Shown: positions 37,514 through 45,514, numbered from the stretch's first letter. The stretch is 45,830 nt of DNA from Bacteroidota bacterium (GCA_003153435.1 PLYR01000061.1:1-45830); one strand, 5' to 3'. Numbers and translations: made by a program. The notes: generated by a model from the sequence alone, not told the origin.

Positions 37514-38164
37514 TTAAAAATCAAATTTATAGATGTCTTCAATCGTAGATCCTTTGCTTTTGGAAACATGAAGATCATTGATCAATCCATTCGACACATC
37601 GTATACCCAACCATGAATCATCAATGGTTTATCCTGATCCCAGGCTTGCTGCACCGCTGAAGTCTTGCTCAGATTATAAACCTGCTCCGTCACATTCAGT
37701 TCCGTTAAACGATTTGCTTTGAGTTCCGGGTCCTTAATCAGATCCAGTTCTGCCTTATGCAAACGATGTACATCTTTGATATTACGGAGCCAGTTATCAA
37801 TCAGTCCAAACTGGGTTCTGCTTAGTGCTGCATTTATTCCTCCGCAATTATAATGTCCGCAAACAATCACATGCTGGACATTCAAAACAGTCAATGCATA
37901 ATCCAACACGCTGAGCATATTGATATCCGTATGCACCACCATGTTGGCAATATTGCGGTGTACAAACACTTCTCCAGGGCGGGTATTTGTGATTTCATTC
38001 GCCGGCACCCGACTGTCGGAACAACCGATCCACATCACCGGTGGGTTCTGACTTTTCGAAAGCTCTTTGAAAAATTCAGGGTTTTCCTCCAGGCGGTCGT
38101 TCACCCATTTCTTGTTTCCGTCGAGAAGGGATTGGTATAAGGATATCAGTTTCTCTGCACTCAT
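37514..38164 (-). CDS. Beta-class carbonic anhydrase
   Basis: A 216-residue cytoplasmic enzyme that interconverts carbon dioxide and bicarbonate. Zinc ligands are Cys48 (in GCSDSRVPAN), His104 and Cys107 (in HYNCGGI); the Asp50-Arg52 catalytic dyad is intact. The frame extends to a TTG at 38191 but the ATG at 38164 (MSAEKL) matches the family start. It resembles the E. coli Can type in its VHRNIANMV and GWVYDVSNGLINDL segments. Transcribed alone, convergent with the SprB gene. Confidence 0.95.
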   Translation of the reverse strand: MSAEKLISLYQSLLDGNKKWVNDRLEENPEFFKELSKSQNPPVMWIGCSDSRVPANEITNTRPGEVFVHRNIANMVVHTDINMLSVLDYALTVLNVQHVIVCGHYNCGGINAALSRTQFGLIDNWLRNIKDVHRLHKAELDLIKDPELKANRLTELNVTEQVYNLSKTSAVQQAWDQDKPLMIHGWVYDVSNGLINDLHVSKSKGSTIEDIYKFDF

Positions 38165-38483
38165 GAACCTCTTTTGAGTAAAAATAAACAATTATTATTT
38201 AGGGAGCGGAGTCTCCTCCGTTCTCCTTCTTTAACCCTTCCTGTGATTCATCAATATATTAATTACTAAAGAGTTACGACAATCATCAGCTATAAAGCCC
38301 CAGCCATAAAAAACAAGATAAGATGAAGATCTGGTTATTGTGCTTATATAATAATGAGGATTTTTAATACAGCAAAGGAGAACAGCATCCTTTAAAATCA
38401 CATTGAACCTGTTCCTTTTACCTGCATGGCGCAAAGACTTCAGCGCTTTGAAAGTTTTTAAGATGGATTTAAATCTTTAAAAA
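38165..38483. other. Divergent intergenic region, 319 bases
   Basis: Lies between the carbonic anhydrase start and the CHU_C protein start. AT-rich, with a small GC-rich inverted patch near 38201-38220 (GGAG/CTCC). No convincing TAnnTTTG element and no small ORF with coding character were seen. Confidence 0.4.
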
Positions 38484-41129
38484 ATGAACACCATGAAGAA
38501 ACATCTCCGTCTCCTGCTCATCCTCACTTTCTTCTCCGGTTTGCTTTCTGCACAAACCGAGATCCCGGCTCGCTACCTTTTCTTTCCGGCGGAGAGCCTG
38601 AAAGGTTTTGACTTTCACTTCTGCCTTCAGGAACTTGGAGCTTATCATGCTATTCATCACCTGAATGATGCCGAAAAAGATCAGTTCATAAAGACCCATG
38701 AAGAGTCATTCATCCGTGAAAAAACCCATTTGATGCCGGCTTCTAAAGGGGAACAGTTAACATACAAAAATGTTCCTGCAGCTAAACTTACGAAAATACA
38801 GTCAGCCGGTTGTCATAACCTCGACTTTGAAACCGGTGATTATACCGGATGGGCCGGGGATATCGGTTACAATATGAATTCCGGAATGCCACTCACCTTA
38901 TGGGGAAGCGGGATCACTTCCCTGGGCACTGACGCAGCGGAGTCTTCCTGTTCGTATCATACCCTGGTCGACGCTTCTTCCGGCTTTGATCCGTATGGGT
39001 TCTTTCCAATGCTGGATCCAGGAGGAGGAAGTTATGCGGTAAGACTGGGAGGGGAAAAAATCAATACCTATAATACCAATTGCAGTTCGGGCTACGCGGA
39101 TATGGGTGCCATGCAAAATTACAGCGGTGGAGAAATCCTGAAACAGACTTTTCTGGTCACTCCTGCCAATGATCTTTTTACCTATAACTATGCGGTCGTC
39201 CTTCAAGATGGTGGACATCCTACCGGGGATCAACCTTATTTTGAAGTGGATGTACTCGACGGAACCGGCACTCCTATTCCATGTCTTCAATACTATATGC
39301 AATGCACCCAGGGTGTGCCTCCTGCCGGCTTTCAGACCTCGTTTTTCAATTCCGGTGTCTTCTATTGCCCATGGCAAGGCAACAGCCTGAATCTGATTCC
39401 TTATCTAGGCCAGAATGTAACGGTAGTCATCACCGCAGCTGGTTGTAATCAGGGAGGACATTTTGGATATGCTTATGTAGATGCCAATTGCGGACCCGCC
39501 GTATTAACTACTTCCTCTCCTGCGGTTTGCGCAGGTTCAACGATGACAATCTCTGCTCCTCCCAGCAGTCCTGGAACCACTTTCCAGTGGATTGAAATTC
39601 CATCAGGTTCTGGTATTCTGGGATCTACCACCGGTCCAACCATCACCATTGACCAAAGCGGGCATTATGAAGTAACCGTTTCCTATGGTGCCTGCAGCTA
39701 CAGCCTGGACACCACTATTACATTTTATACCTATCCGATCCTCACCGCTTCCGGTTCGAATGTAAAATGTTTCGGACGGAATGATGGAGTCGTCAGTGTA
39801 TCTGCTTCCGGAACCGGTCCCTTTACCTATTCCTGGTTCCCGGCAGTGAGCACGAGTGCTACGGCATCCGGACTGAGTCCAGGCACTTATTCTATTTCCG
39901 TCCAGACTGCTGCGGGATGTTCTTCCTCACAGTCAGTGACCATCACACAGCCACCTCCTCTGCTAGCTTCCGGATCAACCGTGAGTGGAACCTGCAGTCA
40001 GGATAACGGTTCCGCCGGTATTATTGTTCAAGGTGGAACAGGGCATTGTACCTACGCATGGACACCCGCTCCTGCCAATACGCAGACCAATGCCATCGTA
40101 ACAAATCTCCCTCCGGGTATTTATACCTGTATGGCCACTGACTCCAATGGCTGCACCATTCAGGTCATGGATACCGTCATCAATGCAGGAACACCTCCTC
40201 ATCCAACTATTTCGGCCAGCGGAACCACTGCTTTATGTTCCCCAGATTCGGTGGTACTCACTGCTACCGGAGCAAGCACCTATTCCTGGAGCACCGGTTC
40301 AACTGCAAGTTCTATCACCGTTCACAATGCAGGAGTCTATATAGTCTATGCAACCAGCACCTGTGGGACTGATTCTGCTAAACAACCCGTCACCCTCTCT
40401 CAGAAACCAAATCTCGTACTTACGGGAGGTGGCACTATCTGTCAAGGAGACATTGCAACCTTGAATGCAACCGGAGGAGGTACCTACCTTTGGAGCACAG
40501 GATCCAATCAGAACTCCATTGCGGTGACAACTTCCGGAATCTATACCGTAATCAGTTCTAACATTTGCGGAAGTGATACCGCTTCGGCCACGGTAGATGT
40601 AAGCACTGTCCAGGCCAGTTTCACTCCCAGTGTTTCCAGCGGTCTTCCTCCACTGAATGTTATTTTTACAGATGCAAGTTCTCTGAATGTCAATTCGTGG
40701 GATTGGTCCTTCGGAAACGGAGATACTGCTGCCAGTAAAAATTCCTCATTTACCTTTCACAACCCAGGAACCTACACAGTACTCTTATCCGTTACTAACG
40801 CCATCGGTTGCAAAGCAACGCATGAAACCGTGATTGTAGTAAATGAGATTCCATCCTGGATTGTAACACCCAATGTCTTCACTCCTAACGGGGACGGAAA
40901 CAATGATTTCTTCTATTTCGATTCCAAAGGGATCAGCAATTTTCATGCAACCATTTTCGATCGTTGGGGGGTTATCTTAAGTGAGCTTCTTGCTCCGGAA
41001 CAAGGTTGGGATGGAAGGACTATTGCCGGAGAACCGGCTTCTGACGGGACTTATTACTACCTCGTTCATGCTACAGGTGATGATGGGAAGGTTTATGATT
41101 TGAAAGGGTTTGTGATGTTGATGAGGTGA
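38484..41129 (+). CDS. Multidomain surface protein with SprB repeats, PKD domain and CHU_C (T9SS type B-like) C-terminus
   Basis: An 881-residue exported protein with a signal peptide ending near LLSAQTE (either Met1 or Met4 may be the start). Residues about 105-340 form a beta-rich region starting NLDFETGDYTGWAGDIG, like a ligand-binding lectin-type sandwich. Immunoglobulin-like and SprB-type modules follow (NVKCFGRNDGVVSVSASGTG, AGTYS/PGIYTCMATD motifs), then repeated TYSWSTG/TYLWSTG units and a PKD domain with WDWSFGNGDTAASKN. The end (VTPNVFTPNGDGNNDFF, IFDRWGVILSE, GWDGRT, DGTYYYLVHA, KGFVMLMR) is a gliding-motility-associated CHU_C domain. Probable large adhesin secreted by T9SS. Confidence 0.88.
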   Translation: MNTMKKHLRLLLILTFFSGLLSAQTEIPARYLFFPAESLKGFDFHFCLQELGAYHAIHHLNDAEKDQFIKTHEESFIREKTHLMPASKGEQLTYKNVPAAKLTKIQSAGCHNLDFETGDYTGWAGDIGYNMNSGMPLTLWGSGITSLGTDAAESSCSYHTLVDASSGFDPYGFFPMLDPGGGSYAVRLGGEKINTYNTNCSSGYADMGAMQNYSGGEILKQTFLVTPANDLFTYNYAVVLQDGGHPTGDQPYFEVDVLDGTGTPIPCLQYYMQCTQGVPPAGFQTSFFNSGVFYCPWQGNSLNLIPYLGQNVTVVITAAGCNQGGHFGYAYVDANCGPAVLTTSSPAVCAGSTMTISAPPSSPGTTFQWIEIPSGSGILGSTTGPTITIDQSGHYEVTVSYGACSYSLDTTITFYTYPILTASGSNVKCFGRNDGVVSVSASGTGPFTYSWFPAVSTSATASGLSPGTYSISVQTAAGCSSSQSVTITQPPPLLASGSTVSGTCSQDNGSAGIIVQGGTGHCTYAWTPAPANTQTNAIVTNLPPGIYTCMATDSNGCTIQVMDTVINAGTPPHPTISASGTTALCSPDSVVLTATGASTYSWSTGSTASSITVHNAGVYIVYATSTCGTDSAKQPVTLSQKPNLVLTGGGTICQGDIATLNATGGGTYLWSTGSNQNSIAVTTSGIYTVISSNICGSDTASATVDVSTVQASFTPSVSSGLPPLNVIFTDASSLNVNSWDWSFGNGDTAASKNSSFTFHNPGTYTVLLSVTNAIGCKATHETVIVVNEIPSWIVTPNVFTPNGDGNNDFFYFDSKGISNFHATIFDRWGVILSELLAPEQGWDGRTIAGEPASDGTYYYLVHATGDDGKVYDLKGFVMLMR

Positions 41130-41152
41130 TTTGTTGCACATCGACCTCATCA
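41119..41152. repeat. Inverted repeat between convergent genes, possible weak terminator
   Basis: TGATGAGGT (41119-41127) and ACCTCATCA (41144-41152) form a perfect 9-bp stem with a 16-base loop, spanning the stop codon of the CHU_C gene and just beyond the 3' end of the dltA-like gene. No T tract follows on either strand, so a termination role is uncertain. Confidence 0.35.
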
Positions 41153-41164
41153 GGCACCCCGCAA

Positions 41165-42676
41165 CTAAGCCTTTGTTTGCTGAACTAAATAGTCCGAAAC
41201 TAATCTATTCTTATCCACCTTATGACTGATATTGTACGGAAACTCCGAAACAACAACAATATCACCAGGGATCATATAGGAGGGCAATTTCTTTTCAAGT
41301 AATAAGTAAAGTTCCTGTTTGATCGGTTCAGGATCTGCTTCTTTTGATAGGATCACAAAACTGATTATCTTTTTAACCTCTGAGTTTCTTTTGAGAGCAA
41401 CGGTTGAAGCATCTGCAATTCCGGGATAGTTAAGAATATGAGCGTTAATTTCATCAAGCTCTATCCGAAAACCATGCATTTTGACCTGATCATCATTTCT
41501 TCCCAGAAAGAAAAAAATACCCTCTTCCAGGTAAGCCTGATCTCCCGTACGAAAAGCGCGTTTGCCCTTATGAATAAAAAACTTCTTCGAATTCAGGCTT
41601 TCATTTTTCAGATAACCGATAGATACATGATCACCCGAAATAATCAGCTCTCCCTCTTTCTGACTAGGGTCACTTTTCTCAATATACAACTCACTCCCCG
41701 GCATAGCATAACCGATGGGCAATGAATTGTATTTTTCTATAATCTCATCCGTCAAAACCATAAGCGAGGTGGCCACTGTGGCTTCCGTGGGCCCGTAAGC
41801 ATTATATAACCGGGCTTGGGGAAACTTGGTACGAAGAAGACGTGCGGTGCGATTGGGGAACTCCTCCCCGATCAGTAAAAAGGTGTTGATTTGGCCCAGT
41901 ATTACTTCTGAAAAAGCAGGGTTTCGTAAATACAAATAGACAAATGAAGGAGTGGAATTCCAGATGCTGCATTGATAATCGGAGATGCGTTTGATAAACT
42001 GTTCCTGATCCCGGCAAACCTCAGCCGAATTCAATACGAGCGAACCGCCCAACGCAAACGCACCCAACAGGTCATAAAGAGAGATATCAAATGTAAATGG
42101 GGCCTGATTCATAAATACATCTTCCACCTTAAAACCATAATCCCTCAGCAACCAAGCTATGAATGTTTGCACAGCCTGAGTGGTAATCTGCACCCCTTTG
42201 GGCTCCCCGGTAGAACCGGAAGTAAATAGAATATACTGCAAGGGATCTTCCTTACTTCCATAAATCCGGCCCTCGTAATCCGGTTTGGTATAAATTCTGT
42301 GGGCTCCGTGGGGGTTAATCATTACCGGTAATTGAACCAGAGATTCTTCCTCACCACAGTGAATCATAACCTGAGAACCCGTAATGGAAGCAATTTTCCG
42401 AATCCGCTCTTCAGGATACATCGTGTCTACCGGCACATAAGGGATAGAAGCATGAATACAAGCAAGCATGGCGACTGGAAAGTATTTTTCCTTATGACCA
42501 TAAATAATGATTGAATGACCAGTGGGGATACTCAGCTTTTTAAAAACGGCAGAAAGCTCTTCTGTTTTCCGTTTTAAATCGGCCCAACTCAGATCTCCAT
42601 CACTTCCTGCTACGGCAAGCTTCCCGGGAAGGATCTGCATTTCAACAAACTGTTTATGTTCGAAATTGTACTTCAT
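41165..42676 (-). CDS. dltA: DltA-like adenylating ligase (amino acid to carrier protein)
   Basis: A 503-residue AMP-forming ligase, the same length as Gram-positive DltA, that should activate an amino acid with ATP and load it on the phosphopantetheine arm of the DltC-like carrier encoded in the same operon. Motifs: LFTSGSTGEPKGV (150-162), NQAPFTFDISLYDLLGA (190-206) with Asp197 at the position that binds the substrate amino group, YNAYGPTEAT (291-300), FRTGD, GRNDDQVKMHGFRIELDEI and the C-terminal lysine region ISHKVDKNRL. The Cys269 linked to D-Ala chiral selection in DltA is Ile269 here (LLIGEE). Last gene of the operon, 3 bases after the MBOAT gene. Substrate: an amino acid, D-Ala not certain. 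Confidence 0.85.
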   Translation of the reverse strand: MKYNFEHKQFVEMQILPGKLAVAGSDGDLSWADLKRKTEELSAVFKKLSIPTGHSIIIYGHKEKYFPVAMLACIHASIPYVPVDTMYPEERIRKIASITGSQVMIHCGEEESLVQLPVMINPHGAHRIYTKPDYEGRIYGSKEDPLQYILFTSGSTGEPKGVQITTQAVQTFIAWLLRDYGFKVEDVFMNQAPFTFDISLYDLLGAFALGGSLVLNSAEVCRDQEQFIKRISDYQCSIWNSTPSFVYLYLRNPAFSEVILGQINTFLLIGEEFPNRTARLLRTKFPQARLYNAYGPTEATVATSLMVLTDEIIEKYNSLPIGYAMPGSELYIEKSDPSQKEGELIISGDHVSIGYLKNESLNSKKFFIHKGKRAFRTGDQAYLEEGIFFFLGRNDDQVKMHGFRIELDEINAHILNYPGIADASTVALKRNSEVKKIISFVILSKEADPEPIKQELYLLLEKKLPSYMIPGDIVVVSEFPYNISHKVDKNRLVSDYLVQQTKA

Positions 42677-42679
42677 CGA

Positions 42680-43843
42680 TTACAACAAGGGGCAGCGTCC
42701 GCTGAAAATGTATAAAGCAAATGCCGCGAGGTTAATCATGATAAATATGCTCAGGTATTTTACGGTCAATTCATTCAGTTTCCCAAATACTACATCCCTC
42801 CCCTGTTTCCGGCAGTTGACCACATAGGTGTTATGAACCGCCGAAAAGATTCCAAATAACAAACCACTCAGGATAAAATTAATTTTGAAACCATTCCAGC
42901 AACCCATGAGCAGGAAGGTTAACACCAGGGCCGTATTCTGTCTCAACAACGGGTAGGCTTTCAGGCCTTTGCGCCGTGTGAAATACATATATAAAGGGGT
43001 GAAAAAATAATCCCTCAGCCATTCGCCCAGGGTGATATGGAATCGCCTCCAAAAATCCTGAGGATTGACTGAAACAAAAGGGTTCGTAAAATTAACAGGC
43101 ACTTCCATTCCCATCATCTCTGCCACCCCAATGGCCATGGAAGAATAACCGGCAAAATCAAAAAACAAGTACACGTAATAAGCATACATATCACTGGCCA
43201 TATGCAACAGGAGTTTGCTTTCAGGGGGATGTGTGTTAAGCCAATACCGGTCAACCACTTCGGCGAGTATATATTTGAAAACAATGCCCTTCACCACTTT
43301 GTTCCAGCCTGAAATAAATTTTTCACTGTTCATTTGCATGAATCCTTTTTCCTCCGAGGATTTGAAATGTGCATACCGGTCAATCGGGCCGATAAGCAAG
43401 GTGGGGGTAAATGCCAGAAAGTTAAAATACGTTATCGGGTTGGACATTGCATCACCAGGGGCTTTGTCCATATAATAACTCATAATCCGGAAACTCGCAT
43501 AAGATAACCCGGCAAAAGAAATCAAACTGTTTAATTCGAAGGGATAAAACTCAAAGCGTATATCTGCCTTCACCAGCAGCATGGGTAATAACAATAAAAG
43601 AATCCCCCAGATCTTTTTTTTGAATTTGAAAACATTCAAGGCTAGTGCCGTTGCGCCATAGGAAAAGATAATCAGAAACAGGAAATGCCAGGGCTTTGGA
43701 TAAACAAGAAATAGAAACAAAGCATTCAGAAAGAAAAGTGCATAATTGTAATGACGGGAAGCAAATATTTTCCTGACCACCGAAAGGAAGACCAGAAAGA
43801 TCAGGATGAAAAAGAAAAAATCAAAGGAACTGAATGGGAGCAT
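42680..43843 (-). CDS. dltB: DltB-like MBOAT membrane O-acyltransferase
   Basis: A 387-residue polytopic protein with about ten or more hydrophobic helices. DltB/MBOAT hallmarks: PTLLIGPIDRY (147-157), FFDFAGYSSMAIGVAEMMG (227-245) and DFWRRFHITLGEWLRDYFF (263-281) with His269 matching Streptococcus DltB His289. The second conserved position, His336 of DltB in the WHG motif, is Asn317 here (MGCWNG, codon AAT), a striking deviation. In Dlt systems this protein moves the acyl group from the carrier protein across the inner membrane. The gene starts 2 bases after the microprotein gene and ends 3 bases before the ligase gene. Confidence 0.85.
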   Translation of the reverse strand: MLPFSSFDFFFFILIFLVFLSVVRKIFASRHYNYALFFLNALFLFLVYPKPWHFLFLIIFSYGATALALNVFKFKKKIWGILLLLLPMLLVKADIRFEFYPFELNSLISFAGLSYASFRIMSYYMDKAPGDAMSNPITYFNFLAFTPTLLIGPIDRYAHFKSSEEKGFMQMNSEKFISGWNKVVKGIVFKYILAEVVDRYWLNTHPPESKLLLHMASDMYAYYVYLFFDFAGYSSMAIGVAEMMGMEVPVNFTNPFVSVNPQDFWRRFHITLGEWLRDYFFTPLYMYFTRRKGLKAYPLLRQNTALVLTFLLMGCWNGFKINFILSGLLFGIFSAVHNTYVVNCRKQGRDVVFGKLNELTVKYLSIFIMINLAAFALYIFSGRCPLL

Positions 43844-43845
43844 TC

Positions 43846-43989
43846 TTAAAACTGTTGGTAAACAAACTGAATGGCTGAATGAGTTTTGTTATTCGGATGC
43901 GTGTTGCCTGGTCCATATAATATGTATAAGGCTAATGCAATACCCGTATAAAGAATCAAGTTGCCAAAGAATCGTTTCAGGTCTTTCAT
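43846..43989 (-). CDS. dltX: DltX-like membrane microprotein (47 residues)
   Basis: A short ORF exactly filling the space between the DltD-like and DltB-like genes: ATG at 43989, one base after the upstream stop, and TAA at 43848-43846, two bases before the MBOAT ATG. The translation has a basic cytoplasmic start (MKDLKRFF), one hydrophobic helix (about residues 8-25, LILYTGIALALYILYG), a short polar stretch and the C-terminus AIQFVYQQF. The last six residues fit FxYxxF, the C-terminal motif of Gram-positive DltX, whose Tyr is reported to accept the acyl group on the outer side of the membrane. Length (DltX about 50 residues), predicted topology, operon position and motif all agree. Identified by reading, not by search. 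Confidence 0.85.
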   Translation of the reverse strand: MKDLKRFFGNLILYTGIALALYILYGPGNTHPNNKTHSAIQFVYQQF

Positions 43990-43990
43990 A

Positions 43991-45181
43991 TTATTCAATC
44001 AAATGATAATTTTTCGCAATAAAATGATCCACTTCATACCATCCGTAGTCGGCCATGTGCATAATATCCGCTAGCGAACTTTTTTCATATTTCGCAGGAT
44101 CTGAAACATATAGATTTAAGTAGGGGAATTTTAATTCTTTGATTTCCCCGGTGATAACATCAATGACTGGATCCAGTTCGGAAAGATTCTTGTAATACAA
44201 TGGATTCAAAGGGGAGATAATGAATGAGGCTCGTACATCTTTTTCTTTCAAAAGATGGAGCAACATTTTAAAGTCCTTCAGTTCCTGATTACAACTTACC
44301 GATACCGGAGCAATTTTGCCAGTACCTCCATGGATGTAGGTCCTGTAATAATCATCATTGATTCCCATAGTATTGGTAGTAGCCGCATTTGATGAGTGCT
44401 GTTTGGCCACACGGAACAGGCTATCCCAATTTAATGCAAAAGGTACTGGTATAATACTGCCTATATTAATTCTCTTATCCGAAGGTTGAGAGGAAATGGT
44501 TCGTCGAAGAAGAAGCATTTTTTCACCGATGAACAAAGGAAGGAAGCAAACTTTATGAACTGGGCTTTTGGAAGCTTTATACTCAAAATTCATGAGTTTA
44601 ATCGGAATGTTTGGAGCATTAAACTCCGAGTACATTCCTGATATCCGTTGTTCTTCATATGCCTTCAAATCTGAATCTATCGTATCGCAAACAATCTTGC
44701 TTAGGAAACGCTCAGAATTGAATTCCAAAAACACTTCCGAAGAGGTCCCGGCGCTGTTTTTTCCTTCAAACCAACCTGGAGAAATGATGATTACAACATC
44801 AGCATCATGGAGTCGTTCTTTATTCGCAAGCAATTGGCTATAGATTGAAAAACACTGATTACCGGCATGTCCTATGGCCCTCACCTGCGTATTGAAATAT
44901 TTTGAAATAAACCGATAGGGGATCGCTTCCGAAGGGGTACTCAATTCTGAAGATCCAAGGAGATAAATTACAGGACGGGAAGATCCGCTCCCTAAAAATT
45001 GATCTTCATATTCAACCCGGTCCTTGAAATAAGGGATGTAGTCAAAAGCAGGCTCAGGTGTCACAACAGAACTTCTCGAATGCCAGAGCAAGGAGCTAAA
45101 TTTTTCATTTGAACTGAGCCAGCTAATGGTAAGAAGCGCAATTACGAAAGGAAGTAGATAAACCAGAGCAATCTTCCTCAA
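43991..45181 (-). CDS. dltD: DltD-like SGNH-type periplasmic acyltransferase
   Basis: A 396-residue protein with one N-terminal membrane anchor (KIALVYLLPFVIALLTISWL) and a periplasmic domain. The block YLLGSSELSTPSEAIPYRF holds the DltD nucleophile motif (GSSE, Ser77/Ser78), ADVVIIISPGWF is the second DltD block, and the C-terminal DIMHMADYGW provides an Asp372-x-x-His375 pair, the spacing of the DltD catalytic Asp and His. In Gram-positives DltD makes the final transfer of D-Ala to lipoteichoic acid; here the acceptor must be a different envelope polymer or lipid. It starts 5 bases after the carrier gene and is followed one base later by the microprotein. Confidence 0.8.
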   Translation of the reverse strand: MRKIALVYLLPFVIALLTISWLSSNEKFSSLLWHSRSSVVTPEPAFDYIPYFKDRVEYEDQFLGSGSSRPVIYLLGSSELSTPSEAIPYRFISKYFNTQVRAIGHAGNQCFSIYSQLLANKERLHDADVVIIISPGWFEGKNSAGTSSEVFLEFNSERFLSKIVCDTIDSDLKAYEEQRISGMYSEFNAPNIPIKLMNFEYKASKSPVHKVCFLPLFIGEKMLLLRRTISSQPSDKRINIGSIIPVPFALNWDSLFRVAKQHSSNAATTNTMGINDDYYRTYIHGGTGKIAPVSVSCNQELKDFKMLLHLLKEKDVRASFIISPLNPLYYKNLSELDPVIDVITGEIKELKFPYLNLYVSDPAKYEKSSLADIMHMADYGWYEVDHFIAKNYHLIE

Positions 45182-45186
45182 GTAAA

Positions 45187-45414
45187 TTAGAGTGTTTGAA
45201 TGGTAGAAGTCATCAAATCGATCGTGTCCAGATGTTCCGGGTTGACAAGATGTTGAGGTATTTGTTTCCCGATTTTTTCTTCAATGGAGACAAGCAGGTC
45301 AACCACAATAATTGAATCCAGTAGCTTAGATTTGATTAGAGATTCATCGAAGCTGACCTTCTTGAATATCAAGCCTCCTATTTCCTGCTGAATGAATATC
45401 TTAAGTGCCTCCAT
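45187..45414 (-). CDS. dltC: DltC-like acyl carrier protein
   Basis: A 75-residue acidic helical carrier protein. The phosphopantetheine site is Ser34 in LLDSIIVVDLLVSIEEKIG, where the usual DSL is DSI. Size and the LLDS motif fit DltC-type carriers, which hold the amino acid activated by DltA and present it to DltB. It is the first gene of the five-gene operon, reversed relative to the Gram-positive order dltX-A-B-C-D (here C-D-X-B-A). A role as a general fatty acid ACP is unlikely given the context. Confidence 0.85.
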   Translation of the reverse strand: MEALKIFIQQEIGGLIFKKVSFDESLIKSKLLDSIIVVDLLVSIEEKIGKQIPQHLVNPEHLDTIDLMTSTIQTL

Positions 45415-45448
45415 AAAATATTCAACGTAATGTTACCAGGTAATATTA

Positions 45449-45456
45449 CAAATATT
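45449..45456 (-). promoter_or_regulatory. Possible -7 element for the dlt-like operon
   Basis: Reads AATATTTG on the minus strand, one mismatch from TAnnTTTG, 34 bases before the carrier-protein ATG, predicting a leader of about 27 bases. Confidence 0.3.
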
Positions 45457-45469
45457 TCGAATAATATTC

Positions 45470-45489
45470 AGTATAACTATTGTTATACT
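45470..45489. repeat. Perfect inverted repeat, possible operator
   Basis: AGTATAAC and GTTATACT (8 bp each) flank a TATT centre. The element lies about 13 bases upstream of the putative dlt -7 element on one side and 17 bases upstream of a plus-strand TACTTTTG on the other, so it would cover the -33 region of both. It could bind a regulator, or be an AT-rich hairpin. Confidence 0.45.
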
Positions 45490-45506
45490 ATTAATATTAT
45501 TTTTAC

Positions 45507-45514
45507 TACTTTTG
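45507..45514 (+). promoter_or_regulatory. Putative divergent -7 element
   Basis: TACTTTTG matches TAnnTTTG on the plus strand, pointing away from the dlt-like operon. No ORF follows except a 10-codon reading frame at 45530 (MKIPRFLLFS), so its transcript, if real, is unassigned. Confidence 0.35.

Noticed and set aside
38231-38434. 67-codon minus-strand ORF in the carbonic anhydrase/CHU_C intergenic region
   Set aside because: Low-complexity, AT-rich composition and no promoter or family features.
43806-44006. 66-codon plus-strand ORF across the dltD-dltB gap
   Set aside because: It opposes the operon, overlaps its neighbours on both sides and has no family features; the minus-strand 47-codon ORF fits the gap exactly and carries a DltX motif.
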